Below, in pieces: positions 9,743 to 19,601 of a stretch of 64,000 nucleotides of DNA. Below the pieces are notes generated by a model. The model did not search any database. It saw only the letters and a list, made by a program, of their open reading frames with translations, and was not told the DNA's origin. The translations under genes were made by a program, and so were the position numbers. Location: the NCBI GenBank assembly GCA_019313905.1, contig JAFDAI010000009.1:1-64000 (forward strand). Direction: 5' to 3'. Every line of letters begins with the position of its first letter. Positions within the stretch are counted from its first letter, which is position 1. This DNA comes from Deltaproteobacteria bacterium (GTDB lineage: Bacteria; Desulfobacterota; Syntrophia; Syntrophales; UBA2210).

Positions 9743-10264
9743 ATGGCATTTTTTGAAGATGTGATTCTTACAGATTCAATAGAAATCAGGACGACGCCTG
9801 ACAAGGTGTTTGGATTCCTTGCTCGTCTCGTTGATGACGAGAGCTATCGCGCCTGGCATCCTGCTGACCATGTAGCCCTTCGTTGGATAAAGGGACAACC
9901 CTGGGAAGAAGGATCTGTTGTATACGCTCAGGAATACATTCACGGTAAACTGCACAAACTGAAATTCGTTGTCACAAAGGTAGTTCCAAACAGACTAATC
10001 GAATATGTCCCCACATCCTGGCTTCTGAGGAAATACTTTCCAATGAATACTTTCATGGTGGCGCCAAACGAACAAGGGTGTGTCTTCACCGCTACAAGCA
10101 CGTTTCGGGTGGGTTGGCTCGTTAAGACCTTTGCCAAAAACAAACTTGAGAGGGGTATCTCATCCGTCAAGAAGCACATGAAGGAAGAGGGAGAAAACTT
10201 GAAAAGGATACTGGAGGCGGAAGAAAGCTCACATATCAACAGCATGGACAGCGACAAGCAATAG
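9743..10264 (+). CDS. SRPBCC/START-like domain protein
   Basis: SIEIRTTPDKVFGFLARLVDDESYRAWHPAD start; polyketide-cyclase-like. Confidence 0.65.
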   Translation: MAFFEDVILTDSIEIRTTPDKVFGFLARLVDDESYRAWHPADHVALRWIKGQPWEEGSVVYAQEYIHGKLHKLKFVVTKVVPNRLIEYVPTSWLLRKYFPMNTFMVAPNEQGCVFTATSTFRVGWLVKTFAKNKLERGISSVKKHMKEEGENLKRILEAEESSHINSMDSDKQ

Positions 10265-10530
10265 GCACGCGAAGGAGATCGGGGAAAAGGGTTAAATCTT
10301 GTAATAGATTTTTCAAAATGGATCTAATAATTAGCCGCAGCGGATTGTAAACCGCGCCGAAATCAGCGCGTGCTCTAACCGCTTCGCTATCTGTTTAGAA
10401 GCCGGTGAAGTTCGGTTTTATTCTTCGTTTAAATTCTTTGTTCAGTTATTCAATAATGTTTGTCGTTCATGGTGAAATCCTTTAATCTTTTTTGTTTTGT
10501 TGTTATGTTACTGGTGCTGTTACAGGGGTT

Positions 10531-11439
10531 TTATTCGTCATTACTTAAAAACCCGGGCTGCCCATACGCGGGGTTTGGGTACGAGTAAAAGCCTTGTTTT
10601 GTCTTTACCCCCAGATATCCCTTTTTGACATATTGTTCTACAAATCTTGCGTTGAACTGACCCTTCTTATCATTGAGCGCTTTGGCCCAGTAATCGGTTA
10701 TGGTCCATACCGTTTTAAGACCGACCTGGTCCATGATGCCAAATGGACCCATAGGCGTGTGCATAACTCCCATCCATGAGCGGTCTATATCCTCGATCGA
10801 TGCCACATCCTTTGAAGCAAGGGTAAGCGCTGACATGAAAAGAGTAGAGAGCATGGAGTTAAACACGTAGCCACTATTTTCCTTGTGGAGCATGATGGGA
10901 AGCTGCCCTATATTTTTTGCAAAATCATGAATTGAATTAATGGTCTCCTGAGAAGTTTCTGGATGCGGCATGATGTCCACTACATTTGAGATTCTCACAT
11001 CGTGGAAATGAAATGCCGCAAATTTTTCCGGACGACCGGTTGCCTCGGCAAACATGGAGGGAACAAGCGTGGATGTGTTGGTGGTAAAGATAGTGTGGGC
11101 AGGACAGAGTTTATCGAACTGGGCAAAAATTCTGCCCTTGAGGCCCGGATCCTCAGGGACGGATTCGCTCACAAAATCCACATCCCTGGCCGCATCAGCC
11201 GGGTTGCTTGAAAGGGTTACCCGGGTCATTATATCGTCCGCATCCTTTTGTGTGATGCGTCCGGATGACGCGAATTGCGAACCAAGCTTCTGTATCCGTT
11301 TCAACCCCCTATTGAGCATTGTCTCATCAATATCGTATATAACTACTTCATAGCCGTGCATGGCACAGGTGAATCCGATCTGCTGCCCCATAGTACCTGC
11401 GCCAATGATAAGTATACGTCGAATGTTCTCAATTTTCAT
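10531..11439 (-). CDS. 3-hydroxyacyl-CoA dehydrogenase
   Basis: RRILIIGAGTMGQQIGFTCAMHGYEV; TNTSTLVPS; HFHDV; HKENSGYVFNS. Confidence 0.9.
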   Translation of the reverse strand: MKIENIRRILIIGAGTMGQQIGFTCAMHGYEVVIYDIDETMLNRGLKRIQKLGSQFASSGRITQKDADDIMTRVTLSSNPADAARDVDFVSESVPEDPGLKGRIFAQFDKLCPAHTIFTTNTSTLVPSMFAEATGRPEKFAAFHFHDVRISNVVDIMPHPETSQETINSIHDFAKNIGQLPIMLHKENSGYVFNSMLSTLFMSALTLASKDVASIEDIDRSWMGVMHTPMGPFGIMDQVGLKTVWTITDYWAKALNDKKGQFNARFVEQYVKKGYLGVKTKQGFYSYPNPAYGQPGFLSNDE

Positions 11440-11493
11440 ATTAAATCTCCTGTTTGTCCGGACATTTGCGCTTCCTTTTTTAGCCCAAGATGT

Positions 11494-12946
11494 CTACGGC
11501 TTCCTCAACATGCCCGCCTTTAATGGCTCGATACCCGCGAGAGATTTGACCAGACTCTTTCTTAATTTAATATCATATTGCGAGGTTATAGCAATTTGCT
11601 CCATGATAGGGGATCCTCCACCATGATAGTTGCCATAGTTTATTACCCCGGAAGTGCCTGAACAGGTAAAATCACTAAAGGTCATCCAGAATTTTATCTG
11701 GTCTTCTACCGGCACATTTGGATTGCGGTTTAGATATTTATCGAGCAGAGGCTTCAGCTCTGGATCAACCAGGTCTTTTTCATAGGGAAAGGTTGAAGGA
11801 AAACCGCCGGCAATATTGCACAGGATTTCCTGCTCATGAAAAACCGCCTCACCAGTCAAACACCGGCCAACATTACAATAAATCGAATTTGGGATAAAGC
11901 TTCCAGGTCCATAAGGAACATTTCCCATGCCGGGAATATATACCTCGGGTTTGCCAAGATCAGACCCGGTATAACCGGCTGCATACCCCAATTCCGACAC
12001 CATAATTATCTCCTTCAACATCTCTTTGACATGAGCGGCTTTGGGGATCCCGTTGTACTCTGCAGCCAAAGCAGCAAGCCCAACAAGCGTGTCGCCAATG
12101 CCCGGCTTGCACCCTGAGTAACTGTGGCGATGGAAAAGTGCGAAGAGCAGAGCACAGATACCCCCATGCTCATTCTCACCACACAGAAAAACCCGATCCC
12201 ATGGAACAAACACGTCATCAAAAATAAGGTATGAATCGGTATAACCGTAATCACCCCCTTTTGTTATATGCTCTCGCTTTCTGAAATTATGGATGGAGAC
12301 CACCTGTTTGACCCCATCATAATCGGCCGGAACTGCAAATGACACAGCATAGTCTTTTTCATCAGGTCCTAAAGCCCGGGTGGGAACAACTATAATCTCG
12401 TCTGCAATGGATGCCTCCGAAATATGCACTTTGCAACCCCTGACCACAATACCGTCACTTCTTTTCTCCACCACATGCAGGTACATATCAGGATCAGTCT
12501 GCTGGGCCGGTCGTTTTAACCTTTCACCTTTCATATCTGTCTGGGCACAGCATCCAACCAGATCATTTTTCTGAAAATACTCCAGCCACTTAAGAAAGTT
12601 TTTATGGTACTCTGTATTGTTGTTATTGGACTTGTCCGCCTCAAAAGATACGGCATTGACCGCGTTAATGGCATCTATACCCATACTGTTTTTTATGCAG
12701 ATCATCTACACTTTGATGTATATGAGAGAAACGGCTGATCTTTTCCCCGGTGAGGTGTGAAGTGGCAGTGCATAAATCCTCCAATTCAGGATCCTGGGCA
12801 CCATCAAAGGTTACCCCCATGACATTTAATGCCGGCATCTGCAGTTCATCATCACGATCGATCTTTTCCCCGTTATGATACAGATTCCGTTTCATCTTTC
12901 TCAAGCCTTCAATATACTGTTTTTGTGTTCTCATATAATCCTCCAT
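11494..12946 (-). pseudogene. 4-hydroxybutyryl-CoA dehydratase-like (4-HPA 3-hydroxylase family) gene, disrupted by internal deletion/frameshift
   Basis: ORF 12665..12946 (N-terminal part, ending HQSVDDLHKK) and ORF 11494..12705 (resuming NSMGIDAINAV) are the two parts of one family protein in different frames; FHRHSYSGCKPGIGD retained. Confidence 0.75.
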
Positions 12947-13036
12947 TCTTTGTATTTCCGGTTATCTTAAAGTTAAGCCATAGCTCTTTAAGAGCCGTGT
13001 TTTTATGTCTTTAGAAATTCCCTGTGATTATGAAAC

Positions 13037-13816
13037 TCATACAATACCATGCCCGCCATCTATATAAAGTTCTGCCCCAGTCATAAAGGCTGGACATGTT
13101 GCCAGATAAAGTGCCGTAGATTGCAACTCTTCAAGATTGCCAATACGGTTCATCGGGATGTTTCTCTTTATTACTCTCTTGCCAATATCGGATTCAAAGA
13201 AATCACGATTGAACTCTGTTAGAAAATACCCCGGACAAAGAACATTAACCTGAATGTTGTATCGCATAAGCTCCAGGGCCATCACACGGGTCAAATGAAT
13301 AACAGCCGCCTTGCCGGCACAATATCCTGACATATTAGGAGTGGCTATCTTACCGGCGAGAGATGCTATATTGATTATCTTTCCGGTTTGAGGTTTGGTC
13401 ATTTCTTTGGCCACGGCCCTTGAGACCAGAAAAGTCCCACGAAAGTCAACATTCATTAAATCGTCCAGATCCTCATCGGTCATTTCCAGTACAGGTTTCT
13501 CACTACCGGAAATGCCCGCGCTGTTGACCAGAATATCAATCTTCCCGAATTCATCCACGACTTCTTGAACAACGGCATCCACCGCCTTGGAATCGCGCAC
13601 ATCCATAGATTTACCAATGGCTCTGACCCCATATTTATCCGCGATCTTTTTGGCTGCTGTCTGACATTTCGATAAATTCCGTGCAACCAGCGCGACATCC
13701 GCTCCTGCCTCGGCATATGTCTCGGCAATCTCCAAGCCAATCCCCCTGTAACCTCCAGTAATAAGAGCGGTCTTCCTCTTCAGTGAAAACAACCTGTTAA
13801 ATAAATCCTGATCCAT
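13037..13816 (-). CDS. SDR family oxidoreductase
   Basis: TALITGGYRGIGLEIA, NSAGISG, YCAGKAAV; start taken at MDQDLFNRLF. Confidence 0.9.
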   Translation of the reverse strand: MDQDLFNRLFSLKRKTALITGGYRGIGLEIAETYAEAGADVALVARNLSKCQTAAKKIADKYGVRAIGKSMDVRDSKAVDAVVQEVVDEFGKIDILVNSAGISGSEKPVLEMTDEDLDDLMNVDFRGTFLVSRAVAKEMTKPQTGKIINIASLAGKIATPNMSGYCAGKAAVIHLTRVMALELMRYNIQVNVLCPGYFLTEFNRDFFESDIGKRVIKRNIPMNRIGNLEELQSTALYLATCPAFMTGAELYIDGGHGIV

Positions 13817-13877
13817 AAAATGTTCCCTGTCCCAAAGCTTTAGCTTTTCATCATTACCATTAATAATGATAGTGTAG

Positions 13878-13893
13878 AGCATGTATTATGCCA
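13878..13893 (-). promoter_or_regulatory. candidate sigma-54 promoter for the SDR/dehydratase operon
   Basis: minus strand TGGCATAATACATGCT, GG-N10-GC spacing as for -24/-12. Confidence 0.45.
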
Positions 13894-14043
13894 GCTCCGG
13901 GGGGATGGGTGCATGAAGTCTTAATCAAAGTTGCAATATAAATAATTTTGAATGGTTAAGTGATATACATTTTTAATATACTAATAATATAGAACGGATT
14001 AACTGGATCTCTTTTGGGAGGAATTTAATTGATGGCAATAATA

Positions 14044-14084
14044 TGTTGCAATATGGTACATAATGTGTTTCATGTTGAACATTA
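14044..14084. promoter_or_regulatory. candidate tandem activator-binding sites (UAS) between operon and regulator
   Basis: TGTTGCAATATGGTACA and TGTTTCATGTTGAACA in tandem; the second lies inside the palindrome TAATGT...ACATTA. Confidence 0.35.
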
Positions 14085-14096
14085 ACCCATAAATGT

Positions 14097-16091
14097 TTGT
14101 ATAAAGAAGGAGGAGATGATTCCGTGGATGATTGTTCCGAAAAATTTGAGGCAACACATTCAGAATGGAAGAAGTTTCTGAGGGGTGTCCCGATTGATGA
14201 TTCTACTATTATTCCCGAAAAGATCCTGGATTCATGGCAGCGATGCAGGGAGGAAGGTGTTGATCCATACCTGAAGAAAGTCCCTGTGGTACTTGATGGA
14301 AACAGGTTAAGGAAAAGACTGGAAGATAACAAAGAATTTATTGATGCAAGTCTGCCATTTATTGAAAATCTATACACCTTTGTAAAGGGCTCTGGCTTCA
14401 CAGTCGTATTATTCGATTCTGAAGCATATATATTAAAGATTATTGGCGATAAAGATGTCAAAACAAGCGCTGAAAGGGGTAATTTAATAGTAGGCGCCTG
14501 TTGGAGTGAAGATGTCGCAGGGACAAATGGAGGGGGTACGGCTTTAGCATTGGATGAACCAATTCAGATTTTTGCAAGCGAGCACTATTGTATCACCGCT
14601 CATAAATGGACGTGTTCCGGAGCCCCTATTCATAACCATGAGGGTAAATTAATCGGTGGCATCGACATGACAGGTCCTTATCACAGGGCAAATCCTCATA
14701 CACTGGGAATGGTCGTTGCTGCCGCTTATGCTATTGAAAATTACTTGCGAGTTATAAAAAGTTTCGGTGAATGCCAAGTTGCCAATAATTTCAAAGACAC
14801 AGTGATTGAGTCTGTTACAGATGCGCTTATCACAATTAATACCAACGGGGTTATTACACTGGTGAATCAAAATGCAAAAAAGATGTTAAACCTGTCTTCC
14901 GATATGATCTTAGGAAAAAATATTGACGAGATTTGGGAGGGTAGTAAAAATAAAGACCTGTTGAGCCTGGTCAATAGCGACCAAGCTGTTATTGATGCTG
15001 AAGTAAAGATATTCCTGCAAAATAAATACAGGGAATATACAATAACCTGCAATTCAATACTTTCGCCTCAAAAAAATGTAATCGGCAAGATTATAACATT
15101 GAATGAAATAAAAAGAGCAAAGGCTTTAGTCACCCGGATGACAGGGGCAAAGGCAAATCTCCGATTCGAAAACATTATTGGTGACAATCCCAGATTTTTG
15201 AATACGGTAAAGTTGGCTAAGATAGCTTCCGAAAGTGATTCAACTGTGCTTCTTCTTGGGGAAACCGGTACAGGAAAGGATCTTTTTGCTCAGGCGATTC
15301 ATAACGAAAGTAGCCGTAAAAATGGCCCTTATGTGGCTATAAATTGTGCCGCGATACCGCGAGATCTAATCTCGAGTGAGCTTTTTGGTTATTCCGAAGG
15401 AGCATTTACGGGCTCCAAGAGAGGGGGAAATCCGGGAAAGTTCGAATTGGCTGACGGGGGAACAATATTTCTTGATGAGATAGCCGAAATGCCTTTAGAG
15501 TTGCAAACGATTCTTTTAAGAGTTATTGAGGAAAAAACAATCACTCGAATTGGGGGGAAAGAGGTAATTTCCTTAGATGTTCGCATAATAGCCGCCACAA
15601 ATAAGAATTTACGGGAAGAGGTCAAAAAGGGGAATTTCCGGGAAGATTTATACTATCGTATTAACGTTTTTACCATTGAAATGCTCCCTCTCAGGGAAAG
15701 GAAGAGTGATATTCATATCTTTCTTGACAAGTTCATTCTGGATTTAAGCAAAAGGCTAAACAAGACAATTGATAGAGTAGATGATAGAATTTTAGAAACT
15801 TTTTCGAATTATATCTGGCCTGGCAATGTAAGAGAATTACAAAACGTTATAGAAAGAATGATCAACATAGCCCCCGCAAATGAACTCACGCTGGATTTCC
15901 TTCCATCAGATATTCTTTATAGCCAACAAAACAATGGAGATGATTACGAAATAATGCCTGTGGAGGAGATGGAACGTAGAATGATATTAAAAATGTTGCG
16001 AGCTAATTTTCCAAAGAATGAGATTGCGAAAAAATTGAACATCTCTCGAAACACCCTGTACCGTAGATTAGAGAAATATGGTTTTTCGTGA
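14097..16091 (+). CDS. sigma-54-dependent Fis-family transcriptional activator (GAF-PAS-AAA+-HTH, AcoR-like)
   Basis: GETGTGKDLFAQAIH, GAFTGSKRGG, GTIFLDEI, C-terminal NEIAKKLNISRNTLYRRLEKYG. Confidence 0.93.
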   Translation: MYKEGGDDSVDDCSEKFEATHSEWKKFLRGVPIDDSTIIPEKILDSWQRCREEGVDPYLKKVPVVLDGNRLRKRLEDNKEFIDASLPFIENLYTFVKGSGFTVVLFDSEAYILKIIGDKDVKTSAERGNLIVGACWSEDVAGTNGGGTALALDEPIQIFASEHYCITAHKWTCSGAPIHNHEGKLIGGIDMTGPYHRANPHTLGMVVAAAYAIENYLRVIKSFGECQVANNFKDTVIESVTDALITINTNGVITLVNQNAKKMLNLSSDMILGKNIDEIWEGSKNKDLLSLVNSDQAVIDAEVKIFLQNKYREYTITCNSILSPQKNVIGKIITLNEIKRAKALVTRMTGAKANLRFENIIGDNPRFLNTVKLAKIASESDSTVLLLGETGTGKDLFAQAIHNESSRKNGPYVAINCAAIPRDLISSELFGYSEGAFTGSKRGGNPGKFELADGGTIFLDEIAEMPLELQTILLRVIEEKTITRIGGKEVISLDVRIIAATNKNLREEVKKGNFREDLYYRINVFTIEMLPLRERKSDIHIFLDKFILDLSKRLNKTIDRVDDRILETFSNYIWPGNVRELQNVIERMINIAPANELTLDFLPSDILYSQQNNGDDYEIMPVEEMERRMILKMLRANFPKNEIAKKLNISRNTLYRRLEKYGFS

Positions 16092-16240
16092 TTTGCTTGT
16101 TTCTCGACTCCGTTTTCTCCAATCTATTCAGGTTTCGGGATAAACCCTTTTTTAAAGGAAAAGCGTTTTTTCCTATATCTTTATAAATTTACACAATATA
16201 TTTTACACTACCCCAAAAGAGAACAATAAGGAGCTTATCT

Positions 16241-16876
16241 ATGTTTAAAAGAGTGACTGAATCCAACCAGGACGACTTCTTTTCCAGCATCGATGACGCT
16301 AGAAATTATGCTGAGAGTGCAAAGAAATCTATGATGAGATACAAAGCATTCCTGGCAAACCTTCAATCTCTTGATATCAAAGGCAAGTATCTTGAGGTTG
16401 GCGCAGGGCCTGGTATTCTGACGGTTGAAATCGCCCGAACTTATCCTGAAGTTGAGATAACTGCTTTAGAATTATTACCCGATATGGTTACAGTTGGACG
16501 AGAATATGTCGCTGAAAATAAACTGGATAATCGCATTAAATTTGTTGTCGGTGATGTCGAAGATGAACAGTTTATCCATTCATTAGGCGAATTCGATTTG
16601 GTTTATTCTACGTATTCACTTCACCATTGGACCAATCCTGATAAAGCAGCAGTTAATTTGTATAGTGCGGTTAATAGAGGTGGAATGCTGTACATATATG
16701 ACCTGAGAAGGCTTTGGTGGCTTTACTGGATTCCAATTAAGAATGGTTTTTTCAATTCAATTAGGGCATCATATTTGCCAGATGAGATAAAATTAATGCT
16801 TAGGAAATTGGGTATACAAAACACAGAAATACAGAAAGAATTTCCGTTCATGCATTCAATTTTTGTAAAAAAATAA
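16241..16876 (+). CDS. class I SAM-dependent methyltransferase
   Basis: YLEVGAGPGILTVEIA; DLVYSTYSLHHW. Confidence 0.88.
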   Translation: MFKRVTESNQDDFFSSIDDARNYAESAKKSMMRYKAFLANLQSLDIKGKYLEVGAGPGILTVEIARTYPEVEITALELLPDMVTVGREYVAENKLDNRIKFVVGDVEDEQFIHSLGEFDLVYSTYSLHHWTNPDKAAVNLYSAVNRGGMLYIYDLRRLWWLYWIPIKNGFFNSIRASYLPDEIKLMLRKLGIQNTEIQKEFPFMHSIFVKK

Positions 16877-16979
16877 GTTGCTTATCAGCTAACAAGAACA
16901 TCTGTATGGGTTTTGAAAAGCTGGCGTTCCATAGCGGCAGCTGGACTTTGACGTTTGTGTGCAGAAAAATGGGTACTGT

Positions 16980-17672
16980 ATGGAGTTAACACGAGTATTG
17001 TTTATCGGAAACAGCTACACGTATTTCAACAATATGCCTTTCATACTTGAGAGTCTCTCGAGCGCGGCCGGCAAGGCTATGGAAGCTCAAATTGTCACGC
17101 GCGGGGGTAAGACGCTCCAATGGCACTGGCACAACCCGCAAACACTTGACACTCTCGATCAGGAACATTGGGATTTCGTAGTACTGCAGGAGCAAAGCAC
17201 CCGCCCGGTCGATGAACCTGAGCAGATGCGCCGCACGGTGGCACGGTTCGCCTCCAGAATCCGGAAATCCGGAGGCACACCGCTGCTCTATCTGACATGG
17301 GCAAGACAACGCATCCCGGAAATGCAAGAGGCTCTGACAAAAACATACCTGAGTATAGCTCAGGAGTTCGACACGTGGATTGCTCCAGTCGGTCCGGCGT
17401 GGGCCAAAGCACTGGCGGATTCCCCTGAACTCACTTTGCATATGGAAGATGAAAGCCATCCAAACATTCTGGGAAGCTATCTCGCGGCCTGCGTTTTCTA
17501 TGCCGTTCTGTTTCGGGAAACGCCAATCCAGTTGCCGGCCCGGTTCCGACTGAGTCCGGATGTCACAGCGATTATCGATACATCCAGGGCACGATTCCTT
17601 CAAGAAGTGGCCTGGATTACTTGCCGTGACGCGTGGGATGCATACAGCAAAGCAGATGCGGACAAAGCTTGA
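16980..17672 (+). CDS. SGNH/GDSL-like hydrolase family protein
   Basis: VLFIGNSYTYFNNMP; HPNILGSYLAA; start taken at MELTRVLFIG. Confidence 0.65.
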   Translation: MELTRVLFIGNSYTYFNNMPFILESLSSAAGKAMEAQIVTRGGKTLQWHWHNPQTLDTLDQEHWDFVVLQEQSTRPVDEPEQMRRTVARFASRIRKSGGTPLLYLTWARQRIPEMQEALTKTYLSIAQEFDTWIAPVGPAWAKALADSPELTLHMEDESHPNILGSYLAACVFYAVLFRETPIQLPARFRLSPDVTAIIDTSRARFLQEVAWITCRDAWDAYSKADADKA

Positions 17673-17821
17673 CAGCGCGCCTGATTCGTGCCGATTGTGC
17701 CTACAGATATAAGGTGTAGATTGTTTTGCTTGACGAATGGTGTTAGTCACTCCATGAAGGATGCAGATAATCTTGTATTTTTATTATGTTGCGGTAAAAA
17801 AACATGGAAAGGATTTAGCAT

Positions 17822-18214
17822 ATGTCCATAGAAACTATCCATCCCCGTTTCAGCGAGGCTAATGTCGCTGGTCATATCGGATTTACTGTATTGCCGGCAT
17901 GGTTCGAAAAGGCTGCTGAAAAAGTTTATAAGATTTTTATGCCCGAACTGAAACCTGATAAATCTGTACCTATTATTGTTAAATTCGAAATGGAATGTTT
18001 CAAGGAAATCAATCATATTCAAGATGTGATAATAGAAACTGAAGTACAACAAATTGGCAATTCATCTTTTTCTCTAATCCAGCATTTGAAGCAGAATGGA
18101 AAAATATCAGCAGTGGCTAAGACAACCTTTGTTTATTTTGATTATAAACATAAAAAAGCATTATTGATCCGCGATGAGTTACGGGCAGCACTTGAAGAAC
18201 ATCTCAAAGCGTAA
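17822..18214 (+). CDS. acyl-CoA thioesterase (4HBT/hotdog fold)
   Basis: PRFSEANVAGHIGFTVLPAWFEKAAE pattern of the YbgC/FadM class. Confidence 0.75.
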   Translation: MSIETIHPRFSEANVAGHIGFTVLPAWFEKAAEKVYKIFMPELKPDKSVPIIVKFEMECFKEINHIQDVIIETEVQQIGNSSFSLIQHLKQNGKISAVAKTTFVYFDYKHKKALLIRDELRAALEEHLKA

Positions 18215-18227
18215 TAAAAGTGAAAAG

Positions 18228-19439
18228 ATGATCGGAGCTATAGCAGGTGATATAATTGGAGCCGTAATCCTGGGCGGCACCTGTACCATACCCCCGGTGG
18301 CCCGGAATCTTGCGAGGCATGGTGTGAAAGTGTGCGTTCTGAGCGCCGAGATCTGCGAAGCTCAGTTCTCACGCTATGTACAACATTTCCTGAAATGCCC
18401 GCCGGTGGAGGACGAAAAAGCCCTCGTTGAATATCTCTTAAAGATAGCAAAGCAAGAACACCTTGAAGGATGGGTGCTCTTTGCATCCAACGATCAATAT
18501 TTAAGAATATTAGCCAGCTACAGATCACTGCTGACCAGGCACTATGTCATAACTGTACCTCCATGGGAGATCGTCAGATTTCTGTACGATAAACGACTGA
18601 CCTACTCTCTCGCGAAAAAGGCTGGCATTCCCATCCCTGAAACCCACAGGCCGGTAGACCTAAACGAACTTCTTTCGCTGAACATCGATTTCCCCGTAGT
18701 GCTCAAACCGGCCGTCACTCACCGCCTACTCTTAACCGTTCAAAGCAAGGCGTATCGTGCCGATAACAGGCTGGAACTGCAAAATCTGTATGAACGGATG
18801 TGTCGGCTTATCGGCTCGTCAGATGTTATTGTGCAGGAATTCATCCCGGGAAAAGCGGCGGCCTTGTTCTCATTCGCCGGGTATTTCAAGAACGGCGATC
18901 CGGTTGCCGGCCTGTCAGCAAAGCGACTGCGGCAATATCCGATAGAATTTGGTAAATTAAGCACGTTTGTGGAGGTCATTAACAACCCGGAACTTGAGAA
19001 ACTCGCAACGAGATTGCTTCGATCCATAAGTTATACGGGTCTCGCCGAAGTCGAGTTTATGTGGAATGAAAAGCACGCGCGCTTTGAACTCCTGGAAGTC
19101 AACGCCAGGTTCTGGGCATGGCATGAGCTCACAATAGCTGCGGGCCTTGACCTACCCTACCTTGCCTTCGCTGACGCTCTCGGGAAAAAAATGCCGATTG
19201 GTTCCACGCGCGACGGTACGAAACTGATACATCTTCTGACCGACATGTATGTGGCAGGACAGGAGATTTACCTGGGAAAACTTACCGTCCGGCAATACCT
19301 TGCGTCACTGCACGGCGGACCCACTTTTGCTATCCTTTCGCTCAAGGATCCACTACCGTTTATCGTGGAGGCATTTTTCCTGTTGCACCGGGCACTTCAC
19401 AAGCTGGCATCCGGAAAGGACCGGATTTCAAAAAAATAA
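18228..19439 (+). CDS. ATP-grasp carboxylate-amine ligase-like protein
   Basis: PVVLKPAVTHRLL, VIVQEFIPGKAAALFSFAGYF, LLEVNARFWAWHELT. Confidence 0.75.
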   Translation: MIGAIAGDIIGAVILGGTCTIPPVARNLARHGVKVCVLSAEICEAQFSRYVQHFLKCPPVEDEKALVEYLLKIAKQEHLEGWVLFASNDQYLRILASYRSLLTRHYVITVPPWEIVRFLYDKRLTYSLAKKAGIPIPETHRPVDLNELLSLNIDFPVVLKPAVTHRLLLTVQSKAYRADNRLELQNLYERMCRLIGSSDVIVQEFIPGKAAALFSFAGYFKNGDPVAGLSAKRLRQYPIEFGKLSTFVEVINNPELEKLATRLLRSISYTGLAEVEFMWNEKHARFELLEVNARFWAWHELTIAAGLDLPYLAFADALGKKMPIGSTRDGTKLIHLLTDMYVAGQEIYLGKLTVRQYLASLHGGPTFAILSLKDPLPFIVEAFFLLHRALHKLASGKDRISKK

Positions 19440-19601
19440 GTAAATCAGTTATAATAACTGGATTTTTGAATGGAAACCTCGCCTATGGATCGGAGTTTCC
19501 ACCCTTTGACAATGAATTCTGGCCGAAAGAGCTTGCGCTTTCTCAACAAACTACCACTGCGAATCGGTGGAATATATTCTTAAAATCGAAGGAAGGATAA
19601 A

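Noticed and set aside
16880-16980. Possible attC before the SGNH gene (GCTAACAAGAAC ... GACGTTTGTG)
   Set aside because: Ends do not complement each other and no paired L boxes were found.
16986-17750. 254-aa minus-strand ORF
   Set aside because: Antisense to the SGNH-like hydrolase; no recognisable domain.
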